From positions 1 to 64,000 of the forward strand of contig JBAXLI010000009.1 in assembly GCA_037134895.1 (NCBI GenBank): 64,000 bases of DNA, read 5' to 3'. Positions within the stretch are counted from its first letter, which is position 1; each line of letters begins with the position of its first letter. The stretch is from CAIRDP01 sp037134895 (GTDB lineage Bacteria > Bacteroidota > Bacteroidia > Bacteroidales > FEN-979). Positions 15,281 to 25,299 of the stretch are shown here, piece by piece. The notes under the pieces are model-generated. The model was given only the letters and a program-made list of their open reading frames with translations. It was not told the DNA's origin and ran no database searches. The position numbers and the translations under genes were made by a program.

Positions 15281-16732
15281 ATGGAAACAAATAAAACCAG
15301 AAAGGGCCTTGAAATAAAAGTCAAAAAAATTGCAGGTATAGCTTTGCTGATCGCTGGAGTCGCGATTATGCTGTTGGGTTGCCATAAAAGCGACAACAGC
15401 CCCGTGAATAACCCGGTCTCCATTAAGAAAATGGAAAACTACTATAATGTTACCCTGGATTATTCGAACTGCTCACATCGTGAGATGGGACGTCAGTTTG
15501 CATTGTCTATCAAGCAGGTGATGCCGGAATATGAAGCAACCATTGATTTTTTGCTGGCCATGCACATGGTTTTACTGGAGAATGCACCAAATCCATTAAC
15601 ATTTAATACTGTAAAAGAACGGGCAAAAATAATCTATGAAAATCTCAACAATGACTATAAAGAAGAGATTGCCGGAATGCTGGATGTTTTTAACTATGAT
15701 GTGGACAAACTGGTAGACGGACGGCTTTCGAAGAATGAATTTATCATTTACCAGATGTTTTCTGAAGTTATGCGGCCCAACTCCTGCTCTGCATCTGCAG
15801 CAATCGGTAGTGCGTCTGCTACAGGAAGCACCATCGTCGCAAGGAACTGGGACTGGCTAAGCATGGCGCGTTACGGCATTGCTCATCTGCACTCAATTAC
15901 CACGTATAAGAACGGCAGCAAGACAATAACGAATATGGGTCCTATGGGGCAGTTAAACGGACTTACCTTGTTCAACCAGCATCATCTTTTCGGTGCGGTT
16001 ATCAACTCAACTACTGGCGCCCTGTATCCAACGGATCTTTCAAACAGGCGTTCCTTCTTCTTTGACCTGCGTTATGCATTCGAAAATTTTTCGACACTTG
16101 CCCAGGTTTCCGATTACATGAAGGATGCAAATAAACTTTACTTGTACAATCATTTGATACTGCTTGCTGATCAGGCTACGGCAGGTGTCGTAGAAAACCA
16201 GGTAAACAATAAGCAGGGCGGAGCCCCGGGAAACCGCAGTTTCAGAACAGAGTCATCAACACTGAACCCTTTGCTGACAATGGGTCAGACCTGGGGAATT
16301 CCCGGCATCTTTGCAGCCGTTAACGATTATCGTCTGCCCAACAATGACTGGGATAGCACGAACCTTGAAAACACGACACGCTGGACCTCGTTCAGAGAGA
16401 AATATGCGGGAGTTGCTTCGGGCCAGCGTATCGATATTGAGACTCTGAAATCAATTACAGGATATCCCGGACCGAACAGCAACGGCAAAATGACCGATGG
16501 GGCGATTTTCAATTCCGAAATGCAGCAATTATGGGATACAACCTATCCTATACCTGCATTTAATGTAGGGGCAGGCTTACCGGGAATTTCAAAGGCTTAT
16601 ACAACAATGCAGTCTGTAATAATGGATATGAAAACCATGGAATTATGGATCCACTTTGTTCCGCCAACTTATTTTGGGGAAAGACCGCCCTTACGCCCAA
16701 CCTATCAGAAAATTCCGAACCCGATCTATTGA
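15281..16732 (+). CDS. Lipoprotein of the C45/acyl-transferase Ntn-hydrolase family
   Basis: A 483-aa exported lipoprotein with a hydrophobic signal and LLGC lipobox (C34). The mature part resembles the penicillin acyltransferase/C45 and choloylglycine hydrolase group of N-terminal nucleophile hydrolases. A candidate nucleophile Cys sits in RPNSCSASAA (C169) and is followed by the hallmark GSTIVARNWDW (about 182-192). In such proteins cleavage before the Cys yields the active N-terminal nucleophile, so about 135 residues would lie between lipid anchor and cleavage site. The substrate, an amide bond in an acylated compound or peptide, is unknown. It is monocistronic with its own promoter. Confidence 0.75.
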   Translation: METNKTRKGLEIKVKKIAGIALLIAGVAIMLLGCHKSDNSPVNNPVSIKKMENYYNVTLDYSNCSHREMGRQFALSIKQVMPEYEATIDFLLAMHMVLLENAPNPLTFNTVKERAKIIYENLNNDYKEEIAGMLDVFNYDVDKLVDGRLSKNEFIIYQMFSEVMRPNSCSASAAIGSASATGSTIVARNWDWLSMARYGIAHLHSITTYKNGSKTITNMGPMGQLNGLTLFNQHHLFGAVINSTTGALYPTDLSNRRSFFFDLRYAFENFSTLAQVSDYMKDANKLYLYNHLILLADQATAGVVENQVNNKQGGAPGNRSFRTESSTLNPLLTMGQTWGIPGIFAAVNDYRLPNNDWDSTNLENTTRWTSFREKYAGVASGQRIDIETLKSITGYPGPNSNGKMTDGAIFNSEMQQLWDTTYPIPAFNVGAGLPGISKAYTTMQSVIMDMKTMELWIHFVPPTYFGERPPLRPTYQKIPNPIY

Positions 16733-16767
16733 CAAATTAGCCTTAGCTGAAAGGATTCAAGTCCTGT

Positions 16768-17217
16768 TTAATTTCTTGTAATGGGACTTGAATTGTCACA
16801 TACTGGTGGGCATGCATTGGTGCTGCCTGAAGGTGTGTTGTAAATGGTATTCCCCACGGCATCCTTTCCACTGCTGTTTATGCCAACCACAATAGCAACA
16901 CTGTTCGAATTATTGTCTTTCCCGAAATAAATCCTGAAACCTGTCAGGCCTGAGTTTTCCTGGGCAATGGCATTCATTGCGTCCAACTGGGTTCTGTCTA
17001 TTACAAGACCATCGATCACCTGGTTGTAATTTGCTGCACCGGCCAAATAGTTCTTAAAATACTGGTTCGCATCGACTGTGGATATCGGGGTCATCCCGCC
17101 TCCCGATGCTGAAGGCGCCGGAGCATTTTGAAAAGCAAGCAAACCGACGATAGAAATTCCGGACACAATCCCTGTTAAAAAAACCAGGGCCATATAAAGA
17201 TATTTGTTTGTTTTCAT
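16768..17217 (-). CDS. Small membrane-anchored or secreted protein, unknown
   Basis: About 149 aa from ATG 17217 (MKTNKYLYMAL). One N-terminal hydrophobic helix (LVFLTGIVSGISIVGLLAF) is followed by a short Gly/Pro/Ser linker and a compact domain containing GFRIYFGKDNNSNSVAIVVGINSSGKD. The C-terminus has two cysteines in NACPPVCDN that could form a disulfide. I do not recognise the family. A longer TTG start at 17265 would overlap its promoter. Confidence 0.72.
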   Translation of the reverse strand: MKTNKYLYMALVFLTGIVSGISIVGLLAFQNAPAPSASGGGMTPISTVDANQYFKNYLAGAANYNQVIDGLVIDRTQLDAMNAIAQENSGLTGFRIYFGKDNNSNSVAIVVGINSSGKDAVGNTIYNTPSGSTNACPPVCDNSSPITRN

Positions 17218-17262
17218 AGAATTATTATTTAGAAGTAAATTAAATAAAAGATTAATTTTGCT

Positions 17263-17294
17263 CAAAGATAACCTTTTATGAATATTGTTGTCAA
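17263..17294 (-). promoter_or_regulatory. Promoter of the small secreted protein gene
   Basis: On the minus strand a TTG (17292-17294), a 21-nt spacer and TATCTTTG (17263-17270). It lies 46 bp before the ATG at 17217 and rules out the longer TTG start at 17265. Confidence 0.65.
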
Positions 17295-17309
17295 ATTTAT
17301 TTTTTAATC

Positions 17310-19151
17310 ATGAGAGCGGATGTTTATTCTGATTTCTGTTTCCCGGGAGGTGTAAAAAGGACTATTGTCCGAACCTGCATTGTTCTGATGACCCTGTTAA
17401 TATTTCCGGAATCGGAGATGTTCAGCCAGGTGGATCCGCTGGCTCAATATGGTAAATTAAAGGATGAAATTGCTTTGACAAATACCGACAGCCTGAAGAT
17501 TGAAAAGCTGTTTGACCTTGCTTGTTTTTATTCCGATTACCTGGGTGATGATAATCTGGCCGACAGTGCCAGCGTGATTGCCATCAGGCTTGCAGAGGAG
17601 AGTCACCGGCCTGAATTACTTGTCATTGCATATAACAGGTATATAGAATCCAATAACTTATCCGCCAACAATAAAAAGGCCCTGGGATATGCTATTAAAG
17701 CCGGGCAGCTTTCAAACACAGATGACCCCGGAATTGATTTCAGAATTACAAAAAACCTGGTCACCGTTTATTTGTCGGGATATGAATACGATAAAGCTCT
17801 TGAATATGGCTATAAAGCGCTTTCATTGGCCACGATGACCGAAAATGTAAACTGGAAAGCCGAAGGTTATCTTGATATCGGGAAATGCCTTGAAGGTAAA
17901 AACCAGAAAATTGAAGCTTTCAGGAATTACCTCAACGCAGAAAGCCTGGCTCAGAAAATCAAGGATACAAGTCTGCAAATAAAATGCGCAAGCTGTTTAT
18001 CCCACTTTTATAACCTGAATAAAATTTATAACCAGGCAACCCGCTATAAACTGATACAGTGCGACCTTCTGAGAAAAATGAATCCGGTTGATTCCATCGC
18101 CCTGATGTGGACACAATATGATCTCCAGGTGATTGACCTGAACTCGAACAACAACCAGCTTGATGCAGGAAGCTTCAGGAAAATCCTTGATTTTGCCGTC
18201 AGAAGGAAATTCACCCGTTTGCTGACCGACGAAATTGCCCTGATCAGGACGCACCTGATCCAGGCAGACAAGATAGGCTTGCTACATGACTTTTACACCA
18301 AAGAATTTCCGCAAGAGTTGAAAAAAATGGCAACAGAAAATCCCGGCATGTATTACAGGCTGAAGGCATTCTTCTGTGAGGAGGAGCATAGGCCCGATTC
18401 AGCATTATATTATTTCAATAAAGCTGAATTAACTCTGCAAACCAATCCGAATAAAGTATTAAGGGCTAATTTTTTTAAAAGGTTCGGACAGTTTTTTCTT
18501 CGACAGGGGTTGAAAGACAAAGCCATTGAGAAGTTTTCAGATTCCTATAAACTGGCCTGCGAAGCAGGATATTTTGATTATATGCTCAGTGTATCCAGGC
18601 AGTTGGAAACTCTTTATGCCGGGAAAGGAGATTTCAGGAATGCTTTCAATTATGCCGTGTTAAACAGGACTCTTTCAGACAGCATTAGTAACATGTCGAA
18701 ACAAGACCAGTTACTGATCATGGAAATAGATCATGAGACAAGGCAAAGGGACCTTGCAGCTCAAAGCGAAAAGCAATCCACCGAAAGGAGGCATTACCTG
18801 CAGTACAATGCCATCATTGTTATTATCATTTCGGTCTTCGTAGTATTATTAATGCTTGGAAGTTTGAAGGTTCCCGAGTGGATCATAAAAATGCTGGGCT
18901 TCTTTTCATTTATTTTCCTGTTCGAATTTATCATTCTTATAGCGGATCATAAGATCCACGAGATCACCCAGGGCGAACCATGGAAAATATTACTGATTAA
19001 AATCTGCCTCATCGCGATACTGCTCCCGATGCATCACTGGATTGAAAAGAGGGTGGTTTCCTTTCTCCTTAACCCTGGCCTGATCAACATTTCCCGCTAT
19101 CCGGTGCGTAGCAAACTGAGGGCACATCTCAACAGGTTAAAACGGAAATAA
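17310..19151 (+). CDS. TPR protein with C-terminal membrane helices, no kinase domain
   Basis: A 613-aa protein. An N-terminal signal-like helix (residues 20-40) leads into tetratricopeptide-type helical repeats over roughly 45-480, for example KALEYGYKALSLATM and RANFFKRFGQFFLRQGLKDKAIEKFSDSYKLA. A coiled segment precedes three membrane helices near 510-585 (NAIIVIIISVFVVLLML, then MLGFFSFIFLFEFIILIAD, then ILLIKICLIAILLPMHHW), and the tail is basic. The layout matches that of Bacteroidota TPR histidine kinases up to the first TM, but no kinase or DNA-binding domain follows. It is probably a periplasmic or surface sensor or scaffold; its partner is unknown. Confidence 0.75.
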   Translation: MRADVYSDFCFPGGVKRTIVRTCIVLMTLLIFPESEMFSQVDPLAQYGKLKDEIALTNTDSLKIEKLFDLACFYSDYLGDDNLADSASVIAIRLAEESHRPELLVIAYNRYIESNNLSANNKKALGYAIKAGQLSNTDDPGIDFRITKNLVTVYLSGYEYDKALEYGYKALSLATMTENVNWKAEGYLDIGKCLEGKNQKIEAFRNYLNAESLAQKIKDTSLQIKCASCLSHFYNLNKIYNQATRYKLIQCDLLRKMNPVDSIALMWTQYDLQVIDLNSNNNQLDAGSFRKILDFAVRRKFTRLLTDEIALIRTHLIQADKIGLLHDFYTKEFPQELKKMATENPGMYYRLKAFFCEEEHRPDSALYYFNKAELTLQTNPNKVLRANFFKRFGQFFLRQGLKDKAIEKFSDSYKLACEAGYFDYMLSVSRQLETLYAGKGDFRNAFNYAVLNRTLSDSISNMSKQDQLLIMEIDHETRQRDLAAQSEKQSTERRHYLQYNAIIVIIISVFVVLLMLGSLKVPEWIIKMLGFFSFIFLFEFIILIADHKIHEITQGEPWKILLIKICLIAILLPMHHWIEKRVVSFLLNPGLINISRYPVRSKLRAHLNRLKRK

Positions 19152-19180
19152 ATCCAATATGCCAGCAAGTGGAGAAAACT

Positions 19181-19747
19181 TCAGTCCGTACCTTTTGTCA
19201 ATACAGGAAACCGTTTGACTTTTTTAACCAGAAGTTCTGCTTGTTTAATACTTGCATCGTTTGCATAATCATAGGTTTCAACATCCTGGTAACCCCAGGG
19301 TGTGAAAAATCGAAGTATTTCAACACCATGTCCTTTTAAAAAATAAAACTGTTGAGGGGACAGACAGTATCTAAGTTTCACTCCCTCTGTAACGGTTCCA
19401 GCGGGATCATTGGGTATTTTGGCACCGCCAATAAGGCTTTTAGCATCATATTCGACATACAGGGAAATGGTCTGGAACCTGTCAAACTTCAGCCATAAGC
19501 TGTCTTTTTTATGAATTGAAAATGGCTCTCGTTGTCCGAAGTCACATTTTACTTCAAGGAAAAAATCAGAATTAATTCGCTGCATCCTGATATTAACGAG
19601 GTATCTGGAAGTTGAGGCTAGATGAATCCAGTTTGTAGTTCTGATGGTGTCTTTTGATTTAGAATCAATATAGCAACTGTCAAGTCTTTGAGCTGGCAAG
19701 GCCAACCAGACGATTACAAAGTATGCGATCAGGAAAAACTTCTTCAT
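19181..19747 (-). CDS. Secreted protein, unknown
   Basis: About 188 aa from ATG 19747 with a clear signal peptide (MKKFFLIAYFVIVWLALPAQ). The mature part contains short beta-rich stretches (RYLVNIRMQRINSDFFLEVKC) and the C-terminal EILRFFTPWGYQDVETYDYA. No family is recognised. It is leftward, 72 bp after the TPR histidine kinase gene's side, and ends close to the convergent TPR gene. Confidence 0.68.
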   Translation of the reverse strand: MKKFFLIAYFVIVWLALPAQRLDSCYIDSKSKDTIRTTNWIHLASTSRYLVNIRMQRINSDFFLEVKCDFGQREPFSIHKKDSLWLKFDRFQTISLYVEYDAKSLIGGAKIPNDPAGTVTEGVKLRYCLSPQQFYFLKGHGVEILRFFTPWGYQDVETYDYANDASIKQAELLVKKVKRFPVLTKGTD

Positions 19748-19819
19748 GGTTGAGAATTTAAACAAAGAATGTGACACAATTTGCAAATTCCAGTGAAGAC
19801 ATCCGCCTGAAACAGTAAT

Positions 19820-21925
19820 TCAGGTCATCAGGGTAAAAAAGAAAGTGGCCCCTTTACCGGGTTCGCTCTCTGCCCAGATCTTCCCATCATGCTTATGGAT
19901 AATTCGCATTACAGTTGCAAGGCCAACACCTGTGCCTGAGAATTGGTCGGCAGAATGCAATCGCTGGAAAGGGGTAAACAATTTGTCATAGAGGTTCATG
20001 TCAAAACCAATCCCGTTATCGCGCAAGAAAATGACAACTTTACCATCCTGATTAATAAATCTGCCAAAATGAATGTATGGTTTGATTGTCTTCCCGGTAT
20101 ATTTCCAGGCATTATCAAAAAGGTTCTGGACGACGATCCTGAGGAGATGCCGGTCCCCCGAGACCATAATCTTTGATTGGATTTCAATGTCAACATCCCT
20201 GTTCGGATCACTTTCACTGATGGTTTTACAAACATCTGCCGCAATTTCACTTAAGTCAAACTCCTCTTTGATTAACTCCTTGCGGCTAATCTTAGATAAA
20301 TTGAGAATATCCTCAATAAGTTGATTCATCTCTAGTGAAGAGTTTTCAATCCGGGTGATATAATCTTTCCCCGCCTCATCCAGAATGGAAGAATAATCTT
20401 CAAGCAAAGCCTGGCTCATTCCTTTAATTCTCCTGGCAGGGCCGCGTAAATCGTGAGATACGGAATATGAAAATGATTCAAGTTCCGAATAGGCCGCCTC
20501 CAGCTGGGCTGTCCTGGAAATGACCTTTTGTTCAAGCTCATCGGCAAATTGTTTCACCTCTTGCTGGGCCTCTTTTCTGATCTGAACTTCTTCAAGAAGC
20601 TCTTTGGTCCTTTCCGACACAAGTACCTCAAGCTCTTTTTCCCGGATCTGCCGTATGCGGTATTTAAATATAAAAACCAAAACGGTAAGAAACAGGATGA
20701 TCACAATGAGGATGAAATAGTTAATATACGTTCGTTGCTTCCCCACTTTTAACGATTCAATCTGATTCTCCTTTTTCAGGATCTGTATCTGGGCCTCCTT
20801 CTTTTCAGTTTCGTATTTAGCTTGGAGATCAATCATTTGCCTTTGACTTTCAGAGTTAAGCAGGCTGTCTTTGAAGATGCCTGCCTGAAGACTATAGTAA
20901 AGCGCCTTTTGAAAATCCTTTATCTGGGTGTAGATCAATCTCAGGCTGTCGCAAACCGCCTTTTTCAGCTCAATGTCCTTGCTGATCTCCATGGCTTTTT
21001 CTTTATACTGAATAGCCCTGGAAAAATCGCCGGACTTCCTGTAGATTTCTGCGATATTTGAATAGGAAGCGGCAATTCCTTCGTGGTTATTCTGTTCTTC
21101 TTCGAGCCTGAGCGATTTGCGCTGAAAAATGAGCGCCCTTGAAATATCCCCGTTATCCAGGTAAATTATTGCCATGTTGCAAAACATGGTTGCAAGACCT
21201 TTTTTATCATTGAGTTTCGTGTATATCGCAAGTGCCTTTTTATAATACTCCATGGTTTTCCCCGGATCCCTGTCATCAATATACCGGTAAATGATGCCGA
21301 TATTGTTCAGGTTAAGAGCAATTCCTATCTGATCTCCCCTGATGCTGTCTATTTCGAGAGATCGCTTGTAATACTCAAGCGCTTTCTTGTAATCATGCAT
21401 ATTATGATACAGATGAGCAAGAGAATAAACCGCTGCTGATATTCTCTCCTGGTCACCGATCTCTTCTGCAACGGAAAGGCTCTTAAGGTGAAATTTAAGA
21501 GCTTCGTTATACTTGTTTAAAAGCCGGTAGGAAACTCCTGTTGCATTCAGGCAATATGCCTCTGCCTTGCGATCATGCCGCTCCTGATTTAACCTTGTCG
21601 CCCTCTGGTACCAAATGATGGCATTCTGGTAATCATTAAGCCCCCAATAAGCCTCAGCAATATTTTTCATTGCATCGCTTTTCTCTTTAGAGAATGCTCC
21701 TTTTTCAGAAAGACTCATGGCTTCTTCAGCCACTTTCCTTGACTGGTAATAACGGCTATTGTTATAGTAAAAAAGGGAAAGAGCATTTAAGGTATCTGCC
21801 TGTTCCTTCTCTGACAGACCTGAAATTGTACGCATGATGCTGTCGGTCTGATCAGTTTGCCCAAAGGCAGATGTTGTATGCAAGCAAAGAAAATACAGGA
21901 GACAATATGAAAGTATATGTTTCAT
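19820..21925 (-). CDS. TPR sensor histidine kinase
   Basis: A 701-aa membrane kinase. Signal peptide (1-22), then about seven TPRs (around 70-350, for example KKALEYYKRSLEIDSIRGDQIGIALNLNNIG), a TM helix TYINYFILIVIILFLTVLVFIF near 400-420, a coiled coil, HisKA with SYSVSHDLRGPAR (H491) and HATPase_c with QNLFDNAWKYT, RDNGIGFDM and GTGVGLA. Such proteins sense through periplasmic TPRs and phosphorylate a response regulator; no regulator gene is adjacent, so the partner is elsewhere. It has its own promoter with a long leader. Confidence 0.92.
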   Translation of the reverse strand: MKHILSYCLLYFLCLHTTSAFGQTDQTDSIMRTISGLSEKEQADTLNALSLFYYNNSRYYQSRKVAEEAMSLSEKGAFSKEKSDAMKNIAEAYWGLNDYQNAIIWYQRATRLNQERHDRKAEAYCLNATGVSYRLLNKYNEALKFHLKSLSVAEEIGDQERISAAVYSLAHLYHNMHDYKKALEYYKRSLEIDSIRGDQIGIALNLNNIGIIYRYIDDRDPGKTMEYYKKALAIYTKLNDKKGLATMFCNMAIIYLDNGDISRALIFQRKSLRLEEEQNNHEGIAASYSNIAEIYRKSGDFSRAIQYKEKAMEISKDIELKKAVCDSLRLIYTQIKDFQKALYYSLQAGIFKDSLLNSESQRQMIDLQAKYETEKKEAQIQILKKENQIESLKVGKQRTYINYFILIVIILFLTVLVFIFKYRIRQIREKELEVLVSERTKELLEEVQIRKEAQQEVKQFADELEQKVISRTAQLEAAYSELESFSYSVSHDLRGPARRIKGMSQALLEDYSSILDEAGKDYITRIENSSLEMNQLIEDILNLSKISRKELIKEEFDLSEIAADVCKTISESDPNRDVDIEIQSKIMVSGDRHLLRIVVQNLFDNAWKYTGKTIKPYIHFGRFINQDGKVVIFLRDNGIGFDMNLYDKLFTPFQRLHSADQFSGTGVGLATVMRIIHKHDGKIWAESEPGKGATFFFTLMT

Positions 21926-22007
21926 ATTTAAACGACCTCAGGCAATTCAAGAGTAAACCGGGGCTGTAAAATGTTAAAGTAAATTGCTCCTATCCGGTAT
22001 ATTAGGT

Positions 22008-22037
22008 CAAATATAGGGAAGAAAAGACCATTGTCAA
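22008..22037 (-). promoter_or_regulatory. Promoter of the TPR histidine kinase
   Basis: On the minus strand TTG (22035-22037), a 19-nt spacer and TATATTTG (22008-22015), leaving a leader of roughly 75-80 nt before the ATG at 21925. Confidence 0.65.
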
Positions 22038-22113
22038 CAGTTACAATAATAATTTCGTTGCAATGGGAATTAGTTCAGTTACTTACTTTTTAGCTACTTT
22101 TACTTATTACAGG

Positions 22114-22145
22114 TTGCAATTGCCTGATTATAAATAATATCTTTG
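22114..22145 (+). promoter_or_regulatory. Promoter of the LruC lipoprotein gene
   Basis: TTG (22114-22116), a 21-nt spacer and TATCTTTG (22138-22145). It is only 17 bp before the ATG at 22163, so either the leader is very short or translation begins at the ATGs at 22202/22205. Confidence 0.6.
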
Positions 22146-22162
22146 ATGGTAAATATCATGCC

Positions 22163-24229
22163 ATGAAAACTCTGCACTGTAAAAACGGTAAAAGATCTGA
22201 AATGATGAATCTTTTAAGTATCGGAATGATCTTGTTACTTTTAATTATAGGTTCCTGCAAGAAGAATAGTTCAGTTGATAATTCTGCACCAAAACCCATT
22301 GACCAGATCTCTTTCCCGAATAATTTCGACTGGGCTACTGCCAGGGATGTAAATTTCCAGATAACGGCTCTTGATAACTCTGACCAGCCTTTGATTGGCG
22401 TCAGGTTTGACGTGTATACAAAGAGTCCGGAAGAGGGAGGTGTTCTACTGCACAGCGGAGTTACAGATGCCAGTGGCCAACTCAAGTTCATACGACCTGT
22501 ACCAACCTATCTCACCCAGGTCACGGTCACAAACAAATATATTGGGCTTCTTTTTCAAAAAACTGTTCCGGTTTCATCAAATTCGGTTATCGTTTCATTT
22601 GGAGGAAAAACTCCGAATCCGGTCCATACGAAATCTTCACAGGGACTCATTCCCACCGGAATCCCAAAAGTATGGGTTCTTGGTACCTACACAGCATTGG
22701 GAGCGCCTGATTACCTTGAGTCTCAGAACGCGGTTATCCCGGCTTCCCTTCTAAACGACATCAATGCTTCCCTGCCCGAAGGCCAGAATGTAGCCAATCA
22801 TCATCCGCAGTACCTTACGAATACAAATGAAACCAACCTTCCATTACAGGAAATGTGCGATGTATGGATTACTTATATAAGTTCTTATTGCGGATTTCAC
22901 AATATCGTTGGTTTCTTCACTTATCCTACTAATAATCCCCCCACCTCAGCCAGCCAGATCGATTCAATAAAAGTAATCTGGCCGAATGTTGCACTTACTG
23001 GAAATGCAGGCGGACTTGCCTCGGGGAATAAGGTTTACCTGGGAAGATATCCTGCCGGCAGGTCTATTGGGTGGGTTATATTCGCTAACGGCTGGAATGG
23101 GTCAACGATCACAGCAGGCCAGTGGATTTTTTATTCGATTGATAACCTGAACCCGGAGTCAAATCCGAGCCTCAAGCGCCATGCGATTTTATTAAGAGAT
23201 CCGGGACGGCATCATATTATATTTTCTTGGGAAGACTGGAAACGTGACGAAGGATCCGACTCAGATTTCAATGATAATGTGTTCTCTGTGACTGCCAGCC
23301 CTGTTTCGGCTATCAAAACCGATAACATGCCTAACTGTGACAACACCCGACCTGATCGCGACCATGACGGTGTTTGTGACCTGGATGACGATTTCCCTGA
23401 TGATGCAACAAAAAGCTTTCACAACTATTATCCAAGTGCTTCCGGCTTTGGGTCTCTCGCTTTTGAGGACCTCTGGCCATCCAAAGGGGATTATGATCTG
23501 AACGACCTGGTTGTAAGTTATCGTTTTGACCAGATCACGAATAATCTCAACAAAGTTGTCGAAATTAAAGCCACTCTCAGTACCGAGGCTATGGGAGCAA
23601 ATTACCACAATGGATTTGGTATTATGCTGCCGATACCCTGGAACAAGGTAGCAAATGTAACCGGGACTTCTATTCTGCATGGTGCGATCACTCTGAATGC
23701 AAATAAAACCGAGTCGGGACAAGCCAATGCAGTTATCATTGTTTATGACGACGCATATGACAGGCTTCCTCCCTCAGACCCGGGTTGCGGGATCGGAACC
23801 AATACCACTATTGGCTGCCCATATGTTAATCCCGATCTGATTACCCTTGACATTACATTGACCGAAGCGATACCTGTTTCAACAATAGGGACACCCCCAT
23901 ACAATCCATTCATTTACGTGAACCAGATCAGGAGCCGGGAAGTCCATCTTCAGGATAAACCACCAACCGACAAGGCAAATATTGCTGAATTTGGAACCTT
24001 CGACGATAACAGCAACCCGGCAACAGGAAGATATTACAAAACTTCCAATAACCTGCCATGGGCTTTTAACCTGGCTGAAAAGTTCTCATACCCCAGTGAA
24101 AAAAGTCCTGTAAACACTGCGTATCTGCATTTTATTGAATGGGCGCAGAGCAGCGGAGTTTTGTTCCCCGACTGGTACAAGAATACTGCCTCCGGATACA
24201 GGGACAATTCGAAGATTTACACCCACTGA
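22163..24229 (+). CDS. LruC-domain lipoprotein
   Basis: A 688-aa surface or periplasmic lipoprotein with lipobox IIGSC. An Ig-like or carboxypeptidase-regulatory-like domain near 40-150 is followed by a DUF4114-like segment with FSWEDWKRDEGSDSDFNDNVF near 360. Next is a calcium-binding thrombospondin type 3-like stretch (DRDHDGVCDLDDDFPDD, about 393-410) and then the LruC domain, marked by AFEDLWPSKGDYDLNDLVVSYRF. LruC-domain proteins are known mainly from Leptospira and Bacteroidota and are probably surface exposed; their exact role is unsettled. The D-rich motifs imply calcium-stabilised folding. The start could also be 22202 or 22205, nearer the signal helix. Confidence 0.83.
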   Translation: MKTLHCKNGKRSEMMNLLSIGMILLLLIIGSCKKNSSVDNSAPKPIDQISFPNNFDWATARDVNFQITALDNSDQPLIGVRFDVYTKSPEEGGVLLHSGVTDASGQLKFIRPVPTYLTQVTVTNKYIGLLFQKTVPVSSNSVIVSFGGKTPNPVHTKSSQGLIPTGIPKVWVLGTYTALGAPDYLESQNAVIPASLLNDINASLPEGQNVANHHPQYLTNTNETNLPLQEMCDVWITYISSYCGFHNIVGFFTYPTNNPPTSASQIDSIKVIWPNVALTGNAGGLASGNKVYLGRYPAGRSIGWVIFANGWNGSTITAGQWIFYSIDNLNPESNPSLKRHAILLRDPGRHHIIFSWEDWKRDEGSDSDFNDNVFSVTASPVSAIKTDNMPNCDNTRPDRDHDGVCDLDDDFPDDATKSFHNYYPSASGFGSLAFEDLWPSKGDYDLNDLVVSYRFDQITNNLNKVVEIKATLSTEAMGANYHNGFGIMLPIPWNKVANVTGTSILHGAITLNANKTESGQANAVIIVYDDAYDRLPPSDPGCGIGTNTTIGCPYVNPDLITLDITLTEAIPVSTIGTPPYNPFIYVNQIRSREVHLQDKPPTDKANIAEFGTFDDNSNPATGRYYKTSNNLPWAFNLAEKFSYPSEKSPVNTAYLHFIEWAQSSGVLFPDWYKNTASGYRDNSKIYTH

Positions 24230-24255
24230 ACATTAAGAACAGGATTTCTTTGCTC

Positions 24256-25191
24256 TTAGTTGTTCAGGATTGAATTTTCTTTTAAATACTGCCTTATTTC
24301 GGGAAAAGATGATTTCCACTCACTGGAGAAGTCCATGGCCTGAATTACATGGGGAAAATCAAAGTAATTATCAAATACAACGGTTAAAAATCTGTGTTTC
24401 AAATACCAGCTTTCGAGTAAATTCTTTTCTGATTCAGATAGTTTAAATGCCTTTTCAAAAGTATCCTTGTCTCCAAAAGCATCTATCCATTCCTGTTCGG
24501 TATAATTTTTCCGGTGTTCATCCAGTTTTTTCTGGATCACTGTTTTTATTTTGCTTTTTAAGGCGGATAACATGGCAGGCTTAATTTCATTCAACAACGA
24601 AATTTCTTTATTGTTTGTCAGATCAAACGTATGATAAATCGTCCCGGACGACAGGTAAGCTCCCATTGTTTCCCATGCAAATGACAGGCTTAAAATATTC
24701 TTTTCAGAAAAGAGGTAAACCAGTTTTGGTTTTTTACTTCCTTCACCTGCATATTCGTTTAACTCCTCGCTCAGTGCCTTTCCATTTAGCAGAATAAGTT
24801 TTGAAGCGGCTGGTATTTTAGCAAACTGTTTAAATGAAACATCAGTTTTATACAACTTCACTGATGATGATTTTGTGCTGTTCGCCTTACTCCAGTTCCC
24901 TGTTATACTGTCTCCGAAATTTGTACATGTGAAAACACCTGTACATACTCCGTCTTTGCTGGTTTCATTAAGTGTTATCTGGCTGCCTTTGATTATTCCG
25001 GAAAGCGGAATGCTGCCTCCGTCTTTTTTATAGAAATACACACCGGTGACCGTGCCATCATTTGCCGCCAAGTTTAAATCGACCCAAACAGGGAAGGTTC
25101 CAGAGATATAGCCCTCAAATGATTGGGCATTACAAGTTGTTACAGCTCCTAAAACAATTAAACAGGTCAGGAGCAATGATTTCTTTTTCAT
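24256..25191 (-). CDS. Secreted protein with RsiV/DUF3298-like C-terminal half
   Basis: A 311-aa exported protein with signal peptide MKKKSLLLTCLIVLGAVTTCNA. The first half has repeated short beta strands with GTVTGVYFYKKDGGSIPLSG and SITGNWSK, resembling a small beta-barrel fold. The second half, with LSLSFAWETMGAYLSSGTIYHTFDLTNNKEISLLNEI followed by a Lys-rich helix, resembles the DUF3298/RsiV fold; that match is from memory and is not firm. It belongs to a run of unrelated secreted-protein genes. Confidence 0.65.
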   Translation of the reverse strand: MKKKSLLLTCLIVLGAVTTCNAQSFEGYISGTFPVWVDLNLAANDGTVTGVYFYKKDGGSIPLSGIIKGSQITLNETSKDGVCTGVFTCTNFGDSITGNWSKANSTKSSSVKLYKTDVSFKQFAKIPAASKLILLNGKALSEELNEYAGEGSKKPKLVYLFSEKNILSLSFAWETMGAYLSSGTIYHTFDLTNNKEISLLNEIKPAMLSALKSKIKTVIQKKLDEHRKNYTEQEWIDAFGDKDTFEKAFKLSESEKNLLESWYLKHRFLTVVFDNYFDFPHVIQAMDFSSEWKSSFPEIRQYLKENSILNN

Positions 25192-25299
25192 TTGCGGGTT
25201 TGTGTAAAATTAAAGAAGGCAGCCTCTTTCGTTTCAGTAAAGAATTCCAGGCAAGTTACGACAGTGCAGTGAAATAAAGGATGCTGTAATGATTGAATT

